64,000 nt of DNA from Cryptomeria japonica (taxonomy: Eukaryota; Streptophyta; Pinopsida; Cupressales; Cupressaceae). Made by a program: the position numbers and the translations under genes. Location: contig NC_081415.1 of the NCBI RefSeq assembly GCF_030272615.1, positions 186,621,994-186,685,993 of the forward strand, given 5' to 3'. The notes beneath the pieces were generated by a model. It was given only the letters and a program-made list of their open reading frames with translations. It was not told where the DNA came from and did no database searches. Positions 24,011-35,484 of this stretch are shown piece by piece (position 1 is the first letter of the stretch; every line of letters starts with the position of its first letter).

Positions 24011-24784
24011 GAAGCTGAGATGCCCCTTAGCAATAAGGATTGATTTTCTTTAATTGAAAAGATTTTGCTCGACTTTTGATGAAGATTTGAAAAATTTTCT
24101 CGACTTGTGAGATGTGAAGTCATAAGGTCGTGAGTATGCCCCCTCGGGAGAAAAATCGAAAGATAGCAAGGAATTGATTATAGGCAATTGTTTCACGAAA
24201 ATAAGTAATTTGAGCACAAATTGATTCTGAGGATTTTTTGAAAATTTCGGTGTTGATTGATGAGAAATTGAGCGTAGAGTTGATCAAAATGTTGATGTGT
24301 AGAATGAAATTGAAGTAAGATTCAGAGTTGAAATTTGAGCACAATTTGAAGAAAGAATGAGCATTTGATGAAAAAAGCACTAAGTGGTCAAAATTGTGAA
24401 ATTGGCTTGAAAAATGATCTTGAATTTCGATTTTGATCCTGAAAATGGAATCAGAGCAGGCAAATTAGCTAAGGGTACAATTTTCATAACCATCGGAGCA
24501 AGTTGAAAAATTAGGTTTTAGGCTATATATGGGACGAAAGTGTCATTTTCAAATAATTTTAACCCTCCAAGTTTGAAAATTCAAAAAGCCTTCTGTGAAG
24601 AAAAATGGTGGTCCCTACACGTCAGCATCGATTTGAGCACTAGAGACTTCACAATCGACCCCGAAACTACGAGCCAGCGGTAAGTGATCAATCTTAAGCC
24701 TCTTTATGTTTCCAATTTTGAATTTTTTAATACTTTTTTGAAGTTTTTCACGGGTTTTGGGTCGAGTGTCTCGGTTTATCATGT

Positions 24785-24977
24785 GAGACAGGATCCTGTC
24801 TCGTATAAGAAACTGGTAAAAAATATTTTTTCATTTGAGCCTACTAGTTTTGTCATACGGGGTCCACCCTTGTGTCATATGACAGGTCTGTTAAAAGACT
24901 ATTTTGTCATGCTAAGTCTGTTAAATTGTTGTTTGAGGCTATTTTCTCGTATGAGAGACATTCCTGACTCATACGAG
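24785..24977. repeat. Palindrome cluster near the antisense ORF
   Basis: A perfect 18-bp palindrome gagacaggatcctgtctc lies at 24785-24802. A perfect 10-bp inverted repeat ctcgtatgag / ctcatacgag lies at 24946-24955 and 24968-24977 with a 12-bp spacer. Further tcgtat and catatgac motifs lie between. The same motif family clusters in the E5 leader (37.8-38.1 and 39.4-39.6 kb). Confidence 0.85.
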
Positions 24978-25188
24978 ATGCTGCTTGACTGTGTTTTGTC
25001 ATTCAAAAGATAGTGATCATTTTTTAAAGTGTAAACACAAAATTTTGGTTTTGGATTTGACTTATTTGGATTTACATGATGTTTAACTTCTCTTGTAGGC
25101 TCATTTGGAATGTTTTCTGATGATCATTGTTGGGTTTTTACAGGTTCGATTACCTCCTATGCTCTTCAGATGTGTATATCCACCTACG

Positions 25189-28128
25189 ATGGCATTAGTT
25201 TGTCATCTATCTGAGGTTGAGTAGGCTCATGTTGATTTCTACGGCTTGACTCATCTATTGCGATTACCTGATATCTGTGTGAACCACGGAATGCTCACAG
25301 TATTGGTTGACCATTTTCATTCAGAGAATAATACATTTCATTTGCCAGTTGGGGAGTTGACTATCATTGCCGAGGATGTGTACAAGATCCTTCGTATCCC
25401 TTTTGCTGGGGATAAGGTGGATTATGATACTACGTTGTTACCTGGACTACAGGCCCTTAGGAATGTATTCAGGGACACTGACATTTTGACTTGTTCCATG
25501 AGTTGGGACATTCTTATGAGCAGGTATAGTGAGAAGTATCCCTTGGCATGTGTTCTAGCAGGGTTCATTGGTTGCTTCTTGATGCCGGACAGAGGGCAGC
25601 AGGGTTTCCAGAGCAGATGGGGCCGGATGCTAGAGAGGTTGATAGAGACCCCTCAGAGACTTGGTTGGGGCTCTTGTTTATTGGCCCACATGTATCGAGA
25701 GATGCATGAGATTGTTTACAGAGATGGGTGGAGCATGTACGCGGGTGTATACATTTTACAGGTGTGGGTTTGGGAGCACCTTCCCATTTGTTGGCTGATT
25801 GTTGATGATAGCAGAGAGCCAAGGCAATAGATTATTTACAGGTATGCTGAATATATTATGCAGCCCCATCTGGGCAAGATAGATTTTTGGCGATGATAGC
25901 TCGACAACCTTATAGCAGTTGTCTAGAGACCATACAAAGGATTGGAGCTATGGGATGACTGGCAGAGAGTTCGCAGGGACCTTTTTGTGACACGCCCACT
26001 GATCGGGAGATCATAGACTATTGTGGAGCGATTCGTCGTTTGACGAGTGATGAGGCAATACGGTCGGCCTCAGAGGATCTTGCAAGAGTATACAGTGTAT
26101 GCTCGCTATGCTGATGAGGAGAGGTAGGGATGGTTTCCATGATTGTCATATGCTTTGTCTATGCAGGAGCTAACAGGTTTACATTGCCTGAGATGGGATT
26201 ACTTGGAGGATGTAGCGGATGCGGGGGTATTGCCCCAATATAGGGATTACTTTCAGCAGCATCCATTCCCTCGATTTATAGATCTAGGAGAGCAGGCTCC
26301 TCATATTGAGGATGTGGAGGATGATGCGCCGACACTGGCATAGGGATAGGGCCATAGGCAGGGACAGGCACAAATATCAGAGGCTCCATGACGGACTGGT
26401 GGTGATCCTGGTGCTAGCAGCAGTAGGTTGCTAGCTGATCTTGGACAACAAAGGGGTGAGGGTGGATTACTTGGGAGATTAGGCATGAGGTTTGGTGGTG
26501 AAGAGGAGGAGCGAGAAGCTCCAAGGCAGGTCCGACAGTGGTAGGATGAGCAGGGTGGAGCCACAGGTGGAGATGGTGGCGGAGAGCTTGTGAGAGAGCA
26601 AGGGGCTAACATGGGATGGTGTTGGCATTTTTGTTGTTTATGTTGTGATTGTCATTGATGGACACACACTTGTATTGAGATCCCCTTTATATGTATGAGC
26701 TTGTGCTCAACCAGTATTTGTTCCAACCGATATGTTGTATACTAGTCTTTAGACTAGTGGTGATTTTGTAGAATGTGTTTTTCGGTCTGAAGCGGCATGT
26801 CGACTCCAAGTGGTTCGTAGAGCCCAAGCAGTATGAGGGAGAAAAGCAGCACAACACATTCTTACCAGTCTTCATTTTTGTCAAACCAGCAACCGGTATT
26901 CTGTATGAACTGGTAATACTCTGTGACGAGTTACCAACCGGCATTTTGTGATGAGTTACCAATCCACTGATTGTTTGACGGTGCCGACACATTGACCGTG
27001 CTTTTTGTGTCGTGTTATTGAGTATGTCTAGATTCATTGAACCTAGGAAATTGTAATGAAATCCTATTGGACCGACATGAAATCAGATTCCTTTAAAAGG
27101 ATATCATGTCTAGGGTTTTAAGTTGTTGCTGAAAGGGTTAATGTTGTGCTAGGGTTTAAGGTGGAAGTTGAGAACGATCTTATTTGAGAAGATCAAGTTG
27201 TAACTGTGAGAGAGATAGAGAAGACTGAAGTAATGCTGGAATGCATTAACTGTGAGCAATACTAGATCTAACCAAGTAGTTTGTGCTATTAGATAGATCA
27301 AACACTTGTTGATTACTCACAACTTTGACAAGTCTATAGCCCTTAACCGGGTAGGCCTCAAAGCCTTTGTAAAACCCTCTAACAAGGTGGTTCACACATG
27401 TGAATCTAAAATCCTCTAATAAGGTAGTCTTTAATCAGACTTATCTCCTAACAGAGATTGAGATTCCTAATAGGATCTGTTCTGGTGAAGAACATTGTAA
27501 GACCTTAACCGGTCTGGTTTCTATTCTGTAGATAGTGACTTGTGAGTTCCATCTCATCGTGGTTTTTCCCAGTTGGGTTTCCACGTCAAATATCTTGTGT
27601 TATGGTTGTATTGCTTTTGTGGGTGAATGCTTTATTCACATTCTGGTTTGCATGTGTGGTAACCAGTTTGATTGTTAGACTGCTTTACCAGTTTATCTTT
27701 AGATTATGTAAGTGTTTTAGTGCAGAGATTTTTGGCATACTAATTCACCCCCCCTCTTAGTATTCACCAGACGGTCGATGAGAGTACATCTTGTAGAGCT
27801 GAAGTCACAGTTGATAGTGGCTCAGACTCAGCTGGTAGAGCAAGATTGACAACTGGTCAAGGTTAGGGCTGAGTGTGATCGCCAGATCACAGCATTGAGA
27901 GCAGAGTCGAGAGTAGAGATAGAGTCTCTACAACACAAGGTGCTTCTCTAGAGTAGTAGGGTAGCTTATTATGTGGTGGCATATAGCGTCGCAGTTCTTG
28001 TTCCATAACAGGTGCAACCCTATTCATAGTATATGGCTAGATTAGAGGGAGCACGAGCACCTCGACAGGATCCTAGGCATCAGGCTCCTGCTCCTCCACC
28101 AAGTGATGAGGGAGACGGTGCCAGCTAG
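25189..28128 (+). pseudogene. Plant mobile domain (MAIN/MAIL-like) ORF, antisense in E5
   Basis: This plus-strand ORF runs opposite to E5 gag-pol, between integrase and the 3' LTR. An intact 194-codon stretch (25246-25830) reads LTHLLRLPDICVNHGMLTVL, then NTFHLPVGELTI, then LQVWVWEHLP. These are the conserved blocks of the plant mobile domain (PF10536, aminotransferase-like; MAIN/MAIL1 relatives). Coding character continues with stops to about 26340 (YMQPHLGKIDFW-like and FPRFIDLG parts), then a Gly/Glu/Arg-rich tail. E6 interrupts at 26620-27774. After it comes a predicted coiled coil and a Pro-rich end, with TAG at 28126. An ATG at 25189 is followed by a stop at 25222, so the functional start is uncertain. 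tttttacag at 25136-25143 could be a splice acceptor. The original role is unknown; host relatives act in transposon silencing and development. Confidence 0.85.
26620..27769 (+). mobile_element. E6: solo LTR of an E4-related copia family
   Basis: A 1150-bp unit begins tgttggcattt and ends attcacca, alignable along its length with the E4 LTRs, including the start (gacacacactt), the gattactca middle and the ctaattcacccccc end. It is flanked by gatgg (26615-26619) / gacgg (27770-27774). There is no PBS, internal region or second LTR. It inserted into the plant mobile domain ORF and shows more differences from the E4 LTRs than those show to each other. Confidence 0.9.
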
Positions 28129-29690
28129 ATGATTCATTTTTTTGTAGCTCGGATATATAATTTTTTGTAGACACACCCATTTTTTGTAGCCTATACGATT
28201 CTTGCTCCGATGGGAGTTTGTATATGTCATTGGACATCATTTTGTACTCTTATACTTGACATTATATATATACAAGATCTAATTTGACTTCATTGTACTT
28301 GTGTTGATTCGCTTATGAGATGTCTCTTATATGCTTTATTCTATATGTATGCATTTCTTTTCCATATAAATGTATGTAATGCAAATGATTATGAATGTAT
28401 ATTTTTGTTTCTTTGATATGCAAATAAATGATAATGCAAATAAGTAATAATGAAATGTATGAAGCTATATGAAATGTTATGTATGCAGCTAAACATCTCA
28501 AAAAACAAGTACTCGATCAGAGAAATGATGATAAAAAGACCACTTAGCGTAAGAAATGATGATGCTTTCAGCTCTCTTTCAGAAGATAAAGAAATTATGA
28601 CCATACCGAAATCACTCTAGATTCACAAAAATGTGAAATGATATGCAAAATGCAACCTAAACCTAGTCACTGGATTTAAAATACTTAAGATTCATCACTG
28701 AGCATAATGAACACAACAAGTAGGTTAGAGTTCTTTTCTTTTTCAATGTGCAATATTAATTATCTTGTCCGCAATGACCCTTTTTTCGTTCATATCCTTG
28801 GACAGATTTTGCAGGGACATGAATTGCATCATAAAGAAATTCCCTCAAAACAAACAAAGAAATGATATGGACCTCCCTGTAGCATACAAATAAGCGGAGT
28901 CAAGGTATGTGAGGCGATTTCACCTTGATGTGAAGGCTCTTATCATAGACACCCAGTTAATTTATATGTTTCCAGATCATCGGGATCATTCCTACAAGCA
29001 GAAAACAAAGAAAATATTATGCCCCCAATCCTTTCTCCTCTTAGTCACAATAGACTTCCTCGAGTTACTCAGAGGGACAATAATCAAAAATCAATATAAA
29101 AGACAACATACAAAGAAAATTTTCATTCATAGCTCAAACTGTTTAGTGATTTTTTTCCGTTATGTTGTTTTGCTTGTGAACTCAGTGATAAAACTCCTTG
29201 GTAGTTAGGAGACAGGTGACTGACTCGGAGTGGACGACCAGATTTCACTAACGGAAAAATGACTTGGTTGACACTACTTAGGATATGTAATGTGCTATGT
29301 CGAGTAACCTAAGACTAGGAGGTTGATCAGTTTCAAGTCATGAGGGTTCCAATGAAATAGGATGTCATGAAAGTGACTGAAAATATGTACAAGCAAAAGC
29401 AAAAGATGCATGAAAGTGAGAAATGCCAACTTGCGTTGATAGATGAAGCGCTTGAGTACAAGAGGCACTTGTTTGCTAGGTTTTCGCCTGCTTGGTAGAG
29501 ATTCATTTTTATTTTTTACCAAGGTGCCTATTTACTAGGTTTTCACCAAGGCAATTTCTCTCTTTATATATATATATATTTTATTTTTTTTTCTTTTTTT
29601 TTTTTTTGGATTTCTTTAGGACTTTTTCTGATTTTTAGGATTTTTTTTAGGACCGTTTTCAGCTGTACATGTTTGCTGGAGTAGAGAATG
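28129..29690. other. E5 spacer between antisense ORF and integrase
   Basis: No gene recognised. It includes an AT-rich stretch with atgnaaatgat-type words (28300-28480), a (ta)8 run at 29565-29580 and a T-rich tract at 29581-29655. The last is A-rich on the E5 strand, directly after the pol stop. Short ORFs here have no recognisable features. Confidence 0.5.
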
Positions 29691-30815
29691 CTAAGAGAAG
29701 AATTTCTTCAAGTGGATGGTGTTAATCGGTTCACGGATTTGTTCTCCTTCCAAGTTTGAGAGTTGATAGGCACTAGAGCCGTATGCTATAGTAACAATGT
29801 AGGGACCTAGCCAGTTGGGTTCAAACTTCCCTTTATTGTTGTGAAACTGTTGATTTTTTGGATTTTCTCTCAGAACTATGTCACCAACTTGAAATTCTCT
29901 TTGTCAAACCTTCTTGTTATATCCTTTGGACATTCTCTTTTGACACACTCTGAGATGATCAAACACCACTTGCTGATGCTCATCCAGCAATTCAAGTTCT
30001 TGCAATCTAGATATTCTATGATCTTCATCAGTAACAAGACCTTGCAATGAAACTCTTAGAGATGGTATTTCTACTTCAATAGGTAATACTACTTCGGACC
30101 CATACACCAAAGAGAAAGGTGTAGCCCTAGTAGGTGTTCTAATACTTGTTCTGTAAGCCCATATTGCAGAATTGAGCTGCAAATGCCAATCCTTCCCAGA
30201 CTTGCTCATTGTTCTATGCAAGATTGTCAGTAGGTTTTTGTTAGATGCCTCATCTTGTCCATTACCTTGAGGATAATATACTAATGACCAGTGTTGCTTT
30301 ATTTTGAATTTCTCACAAAGCTCATCCAGATCTTTATTCTTGAATTGTCCTCCATTATCAGTCATGATGGACGAAGGTATCCCATACCTACAAATGATAT
30401 AGTTTAGGATGAACAAGGTGACTTGTTTACCAGTTGCTTTGATGAGCGGAACTACCTCTACCCACTTGGCGAAATACTCAGTGGCAGTTATGATGAATTT
30501 ATGTCCGTTGGATGATGCAGGATATATCTTACCAATGAGATCAAAGTCCCATTGCTAAAAAGACCAGTGTGTTATAAATGGTATGAGGTCCTTTGCTAGG
30601 GCATGTATGAGATTTCCATGAAGCTAACATTTCTCACAAGTCTTAGAAAATTTTATGGCATCTTTTTCCATATCTGGCCAGTAGTAGCCAGCCCATAATA
30701 GTTTCCGAGCTAAAGTAAAACCATTTGAATGAGATGCACAAATACCTTCATGGACTTCCGATAATGCATGTTTACATTCTTTAGTTTCTAGACATCTAAG
30801 CAATGTACCTTCCAA
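29691..30815 (-). pseudogene. E5 Ty3/gypsy integrase
   Basis: Read right to left. The zinc-binding module has its His pair in EVHEGICASH (about 30740) and Cys pair in CEKC (about 30630). The first catalytic Asp is in WDFDLIGK (about 30540), just after a stop. The second is in MTDNGGQF (about 30355) and the Glu in QDEASNKN (about 30245). The C-terminal part has the SH3-like GPYIV region (about 29800). Translation ends at TAG 29693-29691. Stops lie at 30624-30622, about 30546 and 29904. All three catalytic residues are still readable, so decay is by stops rather than active-site change. No chromodomain is seen, as expected for Tat. Confidence 0.93.
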
Positions 30816-31540
30816 ACCTCATCTACATAAATCGTTAGCTATGATAACATACCACGAAGCGTTTCGAGTTAGGTTTCTTTTCTCGTTATGAGTAAGGTTT
30901 TTAGGGATAATTTGATCGCATAGATAGGAATAAATGTGGTTGTATCGGGATGAGTCATGTCCAATAATAGAACAGACTATTTGGGTCTTAGGAGAATCAT
31001 AAGCGGGGTAATATAACTCTTCCACTAGGAAATCAAAGCAAAAATTGGACTCCTGTAACTCAGGTATAGATGCCAAGGTGGCCATAGCATCTGCTGCTCT
31101 ATTTGCTGATCTAGGAATCTTTTGGAATAATACAAAAGCAAAGTACTTCTTGAGATCATCCACCATCCTCTTGTAAGGCATCAATTTCTCATCTTGAGTC
31201 TGATATGTATCGTTGATCTGATTGATGACCAGCTGAGAATCTCCATAGATATGTAGTTCAGCAACCTTCCATTCAGTGGCTAGTTTTATCCCATTCACCA
31301 AAGCTTCATATTCTGCAATGTTGTTTGTGCAATGGAATAGAATCTTATAAGACTTTGGGATTGAATAATTCTGAAGAGTAATGAATAATATGCCAGCACT
31401 TGAACCATTTTGAGTAAAGGAACCATCGAAGAACATCTTCCAGGGTTGTTAAGTAAGATGCATTATTGATTCATTTGGGAACTTGATGTGTAGTGGTTGA
31501 GTATCCTCAAGTGGAGCTTCAGCAAGTTGATCAGCAATTA
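30816..31540 (-). pseudogene. E5 second (archaeal-type) RNase H
   Basis: An open 205-codon stretch (31436-30819) begins MFFDGSFTQNGSSAGILF with the first catalytic Asp. It continues with NIAEYEALVNGIKLA (Glu), IYGDSQLVINQI (Asp) and NRAADAMATLAS (final Asp). This is the plant archaeal-type RNase H that Tat elements carry in addition to their ordinary one. It would remove RNA from RNA-DNA hybrids. One stop separates it from integrase and others from the first RNase H. Confidence 0.9.
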
Positions 31541-32690
31541 CCTATTCTTTTAAGGCTTTGTGTTCCACATATTCAATGTCAAACTCTGTAAGGATCATTA
31601 CCCATTTCACCAATCTTCTAGTGAGTGTTGCTTTATTAAGAAGATACTTGAGTGGATGGATTTTGGCCACCAACTTGACTGAATGTGCTAGCATATAGTG
31701 CCTCAGTTTTTGTGATGCAAAGACTAATGCCAAGCATGCTTTTTCTATTATACTATAGCTCATTTCATAAGACACCAATGTCCTACTAATGTAATAAATA
31801 GCTCATTCTTTTTTGTTGTCATCCTATTGTGCCAAAAGTGCCCCTAGTGATGAATCAGTTGTTGATATATATAAGATTAGTGGCTTACCCTAAATAGGTG
31901 GCATCAATATCGGTGGATAAAACAGGTACTCTTTTATCTGTTGAAGATGTTGTTCACACTGCTGATCCCAATTGTATATTATTCCTTTTCTCAATACTTT
32001 TGTAAAAGGTTGAGCCTTGTCTGCTAGTTGAGAAATGAATCTTCTAATGGATTGGAGACATCCCTGTAGACTTCTCATTTGACTGATGTTCTTTGGAGGT
32101 GGCATTTCCATTATAGCTTGGACCTTCTCAAGATCAACCTCGATTCACTTCTTTGAAATGATTTAGCCAAGTAGTTTACCAGATGTCACTCTGAATGCAC
32201 ACTTCTTTGGATTTAATCGGAGCTTGAATTTTTCCATTCTGTCAAGTATAGGGCCTAACTCTTGAATATGCGTTGATCTTTTCATAGTCTTCACTCAGGT
32301 GTCATCAACATAATCTTCCATATTCTTATGCATCATGTCATGAAAGATAGTTGTAACTACTCTTTGATAGGTTGCCCCTGCATTCTTTAACCCAAATGGC
32401 ATAACGTTCTAGCAAAAGGTTCCCCACGCACAGGTGAAAGTTGTCTTTTCTTGATCTCCAGGAGTGATTTTAATCTGATTGTAGCCAGAAAATCTATCCA
32501 TTAGTGAGTACATCTCATATCCAGCTATCATGTCAACTATCATATCAATATTTGGCAATGGAAAGTTCTCTTTTGGACATGCTTTGTTGAGATCTCTAAA
32601 ATCTATACAAACTCTGATAGATTTATCTGCCTTCGACACAGGCACTATGTTGGAAATCCATTCAGCATCATCTATTGCTCTGATAAATCA
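31541..32690 (-). pseudogene. E5 reverse transcriptase and first RNase H
   Basis: RT blocks run from CIDFRDLNKACPKENFPLP (about 32600) through MDRFSGYNQIKI (catalytic Asp of the first block) to YVDD at 32301-32313, which is immediately followed by a stop. The connection domain has KNISQMRSLQGCLQSIRRF (about 32095). A reduced first RNase H follows (LYISTTDSSLGALLAQ, about 31880; MLAHSVKLVA, about 31690). Stops occur at about 32409, 32296, 32160, 31890, 31830 and 31545. The open pieces share one frame with integrase. Confidence 0.93.
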
Positions 32691-34380
32691 AGCTTTGAGT
32701 AGTTTCTCTAGTTCAGCTTTGACCAATAACGCTACATGTGGGTGCATCTTACGGAGTTTTTGTTTAACTAGTTTTACTCCTGGTGTGATTGAGAGATGGT
32801 GCATAATGAGATCAGGATCCAAGCCTGGCATATCAGAGTACGTCCATGCAAAGTTTATTTTCTTTTCTAAGAATAGCTGAGTGAACTCCTTCAATTCTTC
32901 TGCTGATAGTGATTGAGCTACATGAATGACTAGGCAGTATACCAAGTATCTCACCTTCAGGTGCCTCAAAGAGGTTTTCACCTTTAGGTACATCCTTTAT
33001 TTTCTCTTTTTAAGATTCTGACACTGCCACAATATGGTTTCCGCCATCAGATCTTTTATTTTTATTTTTCTTATTTTTGTGACTAAGATACTTGATATCC
33101 ACTTCAGTCATATTTTCACTCTGTTCACTGGTGGAAGAGTTTATAGGTTCGACTGCATTGAGATAATAGGATAATGTATAGTCATTGGCAAAAGTAGGTA
33201 TATCCATGGGTTGATTCTCTAAGGTACAGTCAATCAATTCGAGATGTACTAAGGACAAATTTTGGATAGGTTCAAGAGCGTTCACGGTATTGTTATCACA
33301 GCTGTGGATCAAAAAGTCAAGTTCCAGAATGATACCTTGCGTAAGTGTCTCGAGACTAGGAAGAGTCAGATCATGATTATTAAAGTTCACATTAATATTT
33401 AATCGATCTAATCTAATAGACATACTTGTAACATCGTTTACTATGCCAGACTAGAGGTCATATCGTGGTTTAACAACAATAAGACTAGTAGGCAACTTTT
33501 CATTATTTGTATCAGATGATTCAAAATTTGAGGCTGAGTGGATATCATCATGAATAAGACTGTCATCTGAGTCATTAGAGTCATTGGATGAAGTTTCTAA
33601 GCCTCTTTCAGGTGATTTAGTAAGCATATGTATGGTATCAATACTAACATCTTTAATGCTGTAGGTTCCTTCATGTTGTGGTTCATTGGTCATTTGTATC
33701 TGACACACCTGTTGACATGATCTCATTGTTTCTATGATTTGTTGTCATCTACTCCATTTAGCTTCTTTTGGACTGATGACTGGTTCTTGTTCTGTAGCTT
33801 CTAACTCTTCCTATGTAGTGCTATAACTGATTTGTTCTATTTTAGGATAAGGGCACATAGATGAGAAGCTTTCTAGTATTCTTCCTTCTTTCAATCCTTG
33901 TTCATAATTTGCTTGCCTCTTTTGTCTAATTTCTTGTATTTCCTTCTCTAGTTTTATGCGCATCAGCTCTTGAGTATCATCTATGACACCACTAGATTCT
34001 TCTAGAGTTTCTGTAGTGGATGTGTCTGAAAGATAGTCAGGACCCCATTCATACTCATTTGAATCAGTCTCTAAATCATCTACTTGTTGCCTGGCAGTAT
34101 ATGTAATTGGAACTTTTAATGGTGCAAACAATTCTCGGATTCTTACCACTTCATCTCTTATATCCTCAGGAACCTCAACTTCTTGTATTATCATAGTTGA
34201 TACCATCGAAGCCTAGGCACTGACTATTTCTTCTTTCTTGATTATTGATTCCTCTTTCTCTTTTCTACACTCTACTTTTGTTTGTTTAGTGTCTGCTTCA
34301 TGTAATGTTAAAGGCGATATCTTTTTTGAGCACTTAGACTTAGAAACATGTTTTTGTTCTGATGTCTTTTTCACATTGTA
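32691..34380 (-). pseudogene. E5 linker between protease and RT
   Basis: An acidic, Ser/Asn-rich region of about 560 codons in the gag-protease frame, with stops (for example 33811, 33451, 33010). The frame homologous to E0 (GENLFEAP here, GENFSEAP at about 50830) is left for another frame near 32940, so a small indel joins the two halves. RT-proximal blocks include INFAWTYSDMPGLDPDLIMHHL (about 32860-32800), the conserved lead-in to Tat RT, and the basic LVKQKLRKMHP. Confidence 0.75.
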
Positions 34381-34505
34381 TCCCAGTCCAGCCTTATCAT
34401 GTGTGGATTTGGTTTGTAGCTGAATTGGTTCAGTAATACCTTCTTTCTATTTGCCCAGAGGACCAATACCTGAGTACCCCATGCACTGAATCATTTTGTA
34501 AACAC
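34381..34505 (-). pseudogene. E5 G-patch-like segment
   Basis: Minus strand, in the protease frame just downstream of a stop at 34537. It encodes MGYSGIGPLGK followed by EGITEPIQL and, after a short gap, KAGLGY. The spacing of Gly residues matches a G-patch, an RNA-binding motif. The E0 relic has the corresponding segment at 7600-7737. Retroviral proteases of the betaretrovirus group also end in a G-patch, so position and motif agree, but homology is not shown. Confidence 0.55.
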
Positions 34506-35480
34506 GACCATATTGGTTTGAGGAAATCTCACAATGTCATACCTCCTCATTTTGACTATTTTCCTTAAAGAGCCAATTAAGCACAGCATCCTCTTCTATT
34601 TCATCCACCAAGGAGGTAGAAGACTGTATAAAGAGATCATCATATATAGTATTCAGAGCTGAAGTTTGTGTTCTCATAGCCTCTGATGGTTTACCCAATT
34701 GTTTTGGTGATGGAGGAAGAGAAACTAATGATAGTACCAGTTCTATCTTGTAGCCGTCCATGCCAGTATCTGTAATCTTCAATCTCTTTTCTAAGTCTTT
34801 CATCAATGTTTCTAGATCTTCATTTGGAGAGGCTGCCCTATTATGTGGCACAAAAGTATCTGCACCTTTTTTCAATGCATTACAGATGACATTTGTATCA
34901 CCAGGAATACTGACTTTAGCTTCGTTATAAGGAAACTTTAAGCATTGGTGATACGTTGATGGTACTGCCTTCATTTCATGAATCCACGGCCTGCCCAGTA
35001 AAATACTATATGACAATGGAATATGAAGAACCTGGAAAAGGACATCTCTCTCTACCAGTCCCACTCTAATTGGTAGTGATACCAGACCTTTGGAGGTCCT
35101 CTCTTCCTCATCATAGGCCTTAATTGTTATTTTCTTGCCTGGATCAATGACATTTTCAAAGAACCCTAGTTGTGTAAGCAGATGATAAGTACAAATATTC
35201 AACCCCGCACCTCCATCTATCAAAACACGTTTGACTCTGTGTTTGTGGATCATGGCTTCAATATGCAATGGCTAGTTATGTGGATGATTTAATGAATTGT
35301 CATCTTATTCAGAGAAGGTCAAATAGTGAGGTGAAGTCAGATGACCCACCATAGACTAAAACTGATCAATTTCTAAATCTTTTGGAATGTTGGTAGTGAG
35401 CAATGCTTTGTCTAGGATTTCCTTGTGAGCAGATGAGAGTTGTAGCAATTCAAAAATTAAAATTTGAGCATTTGTCCTTT
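34506..35480 (-). pseudogene. E5 aspartic protease
   Basis: An open 243-codon stretch from 35268 begins with MIHKHRVKRVLIDGGAGLNIC. IDGG is in the place of the catalytic Asp-Ser/Thr-Gly, with the Asp retained. The flap and second hydrophobic strand follow (SILLGRPWIHEMKAVPSTYHQ, about 35000), typical of retropepsins in Tat elements. The segment from 35480 to 35269 continues the same frame with stops. It would cleave the gag-pol polyprotein. Changed Gly after the Asp is shared with E0, so it is a family trait and not a defect of this copy. Confidence 0.85.
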
Positions 35481-35484
35481 TTAG

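Larger units (their letters stand above)
23429..25188. other. E5 region between 3' LTR and the antisense ORF
   Basis: There is no recognised protein here, apart from an unassigned plus-strand ORF of 109 codons at 24684-25013. Reiterated gaacttgattgatcaag motifs lie at 23485-23790, related cttgatttgaagcgatgaa phrases at 23855-24010, and palindromes at 24785-24977 (listed separately). The tatgccccctc motif at 24135 is shared with E2. Confidence 0.55.

Noticed and set aside
24684-25013. 109-codon plus-strand ORF as a first exon of the PMD gene
   Set aside because: No match to PMD N-termini, low-complexity start, and no convincing donor site. Left unassigned.
32530-32880. 116-codon plus-strand ORF
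   Set aside because: Antisense of E5 RT and linker.
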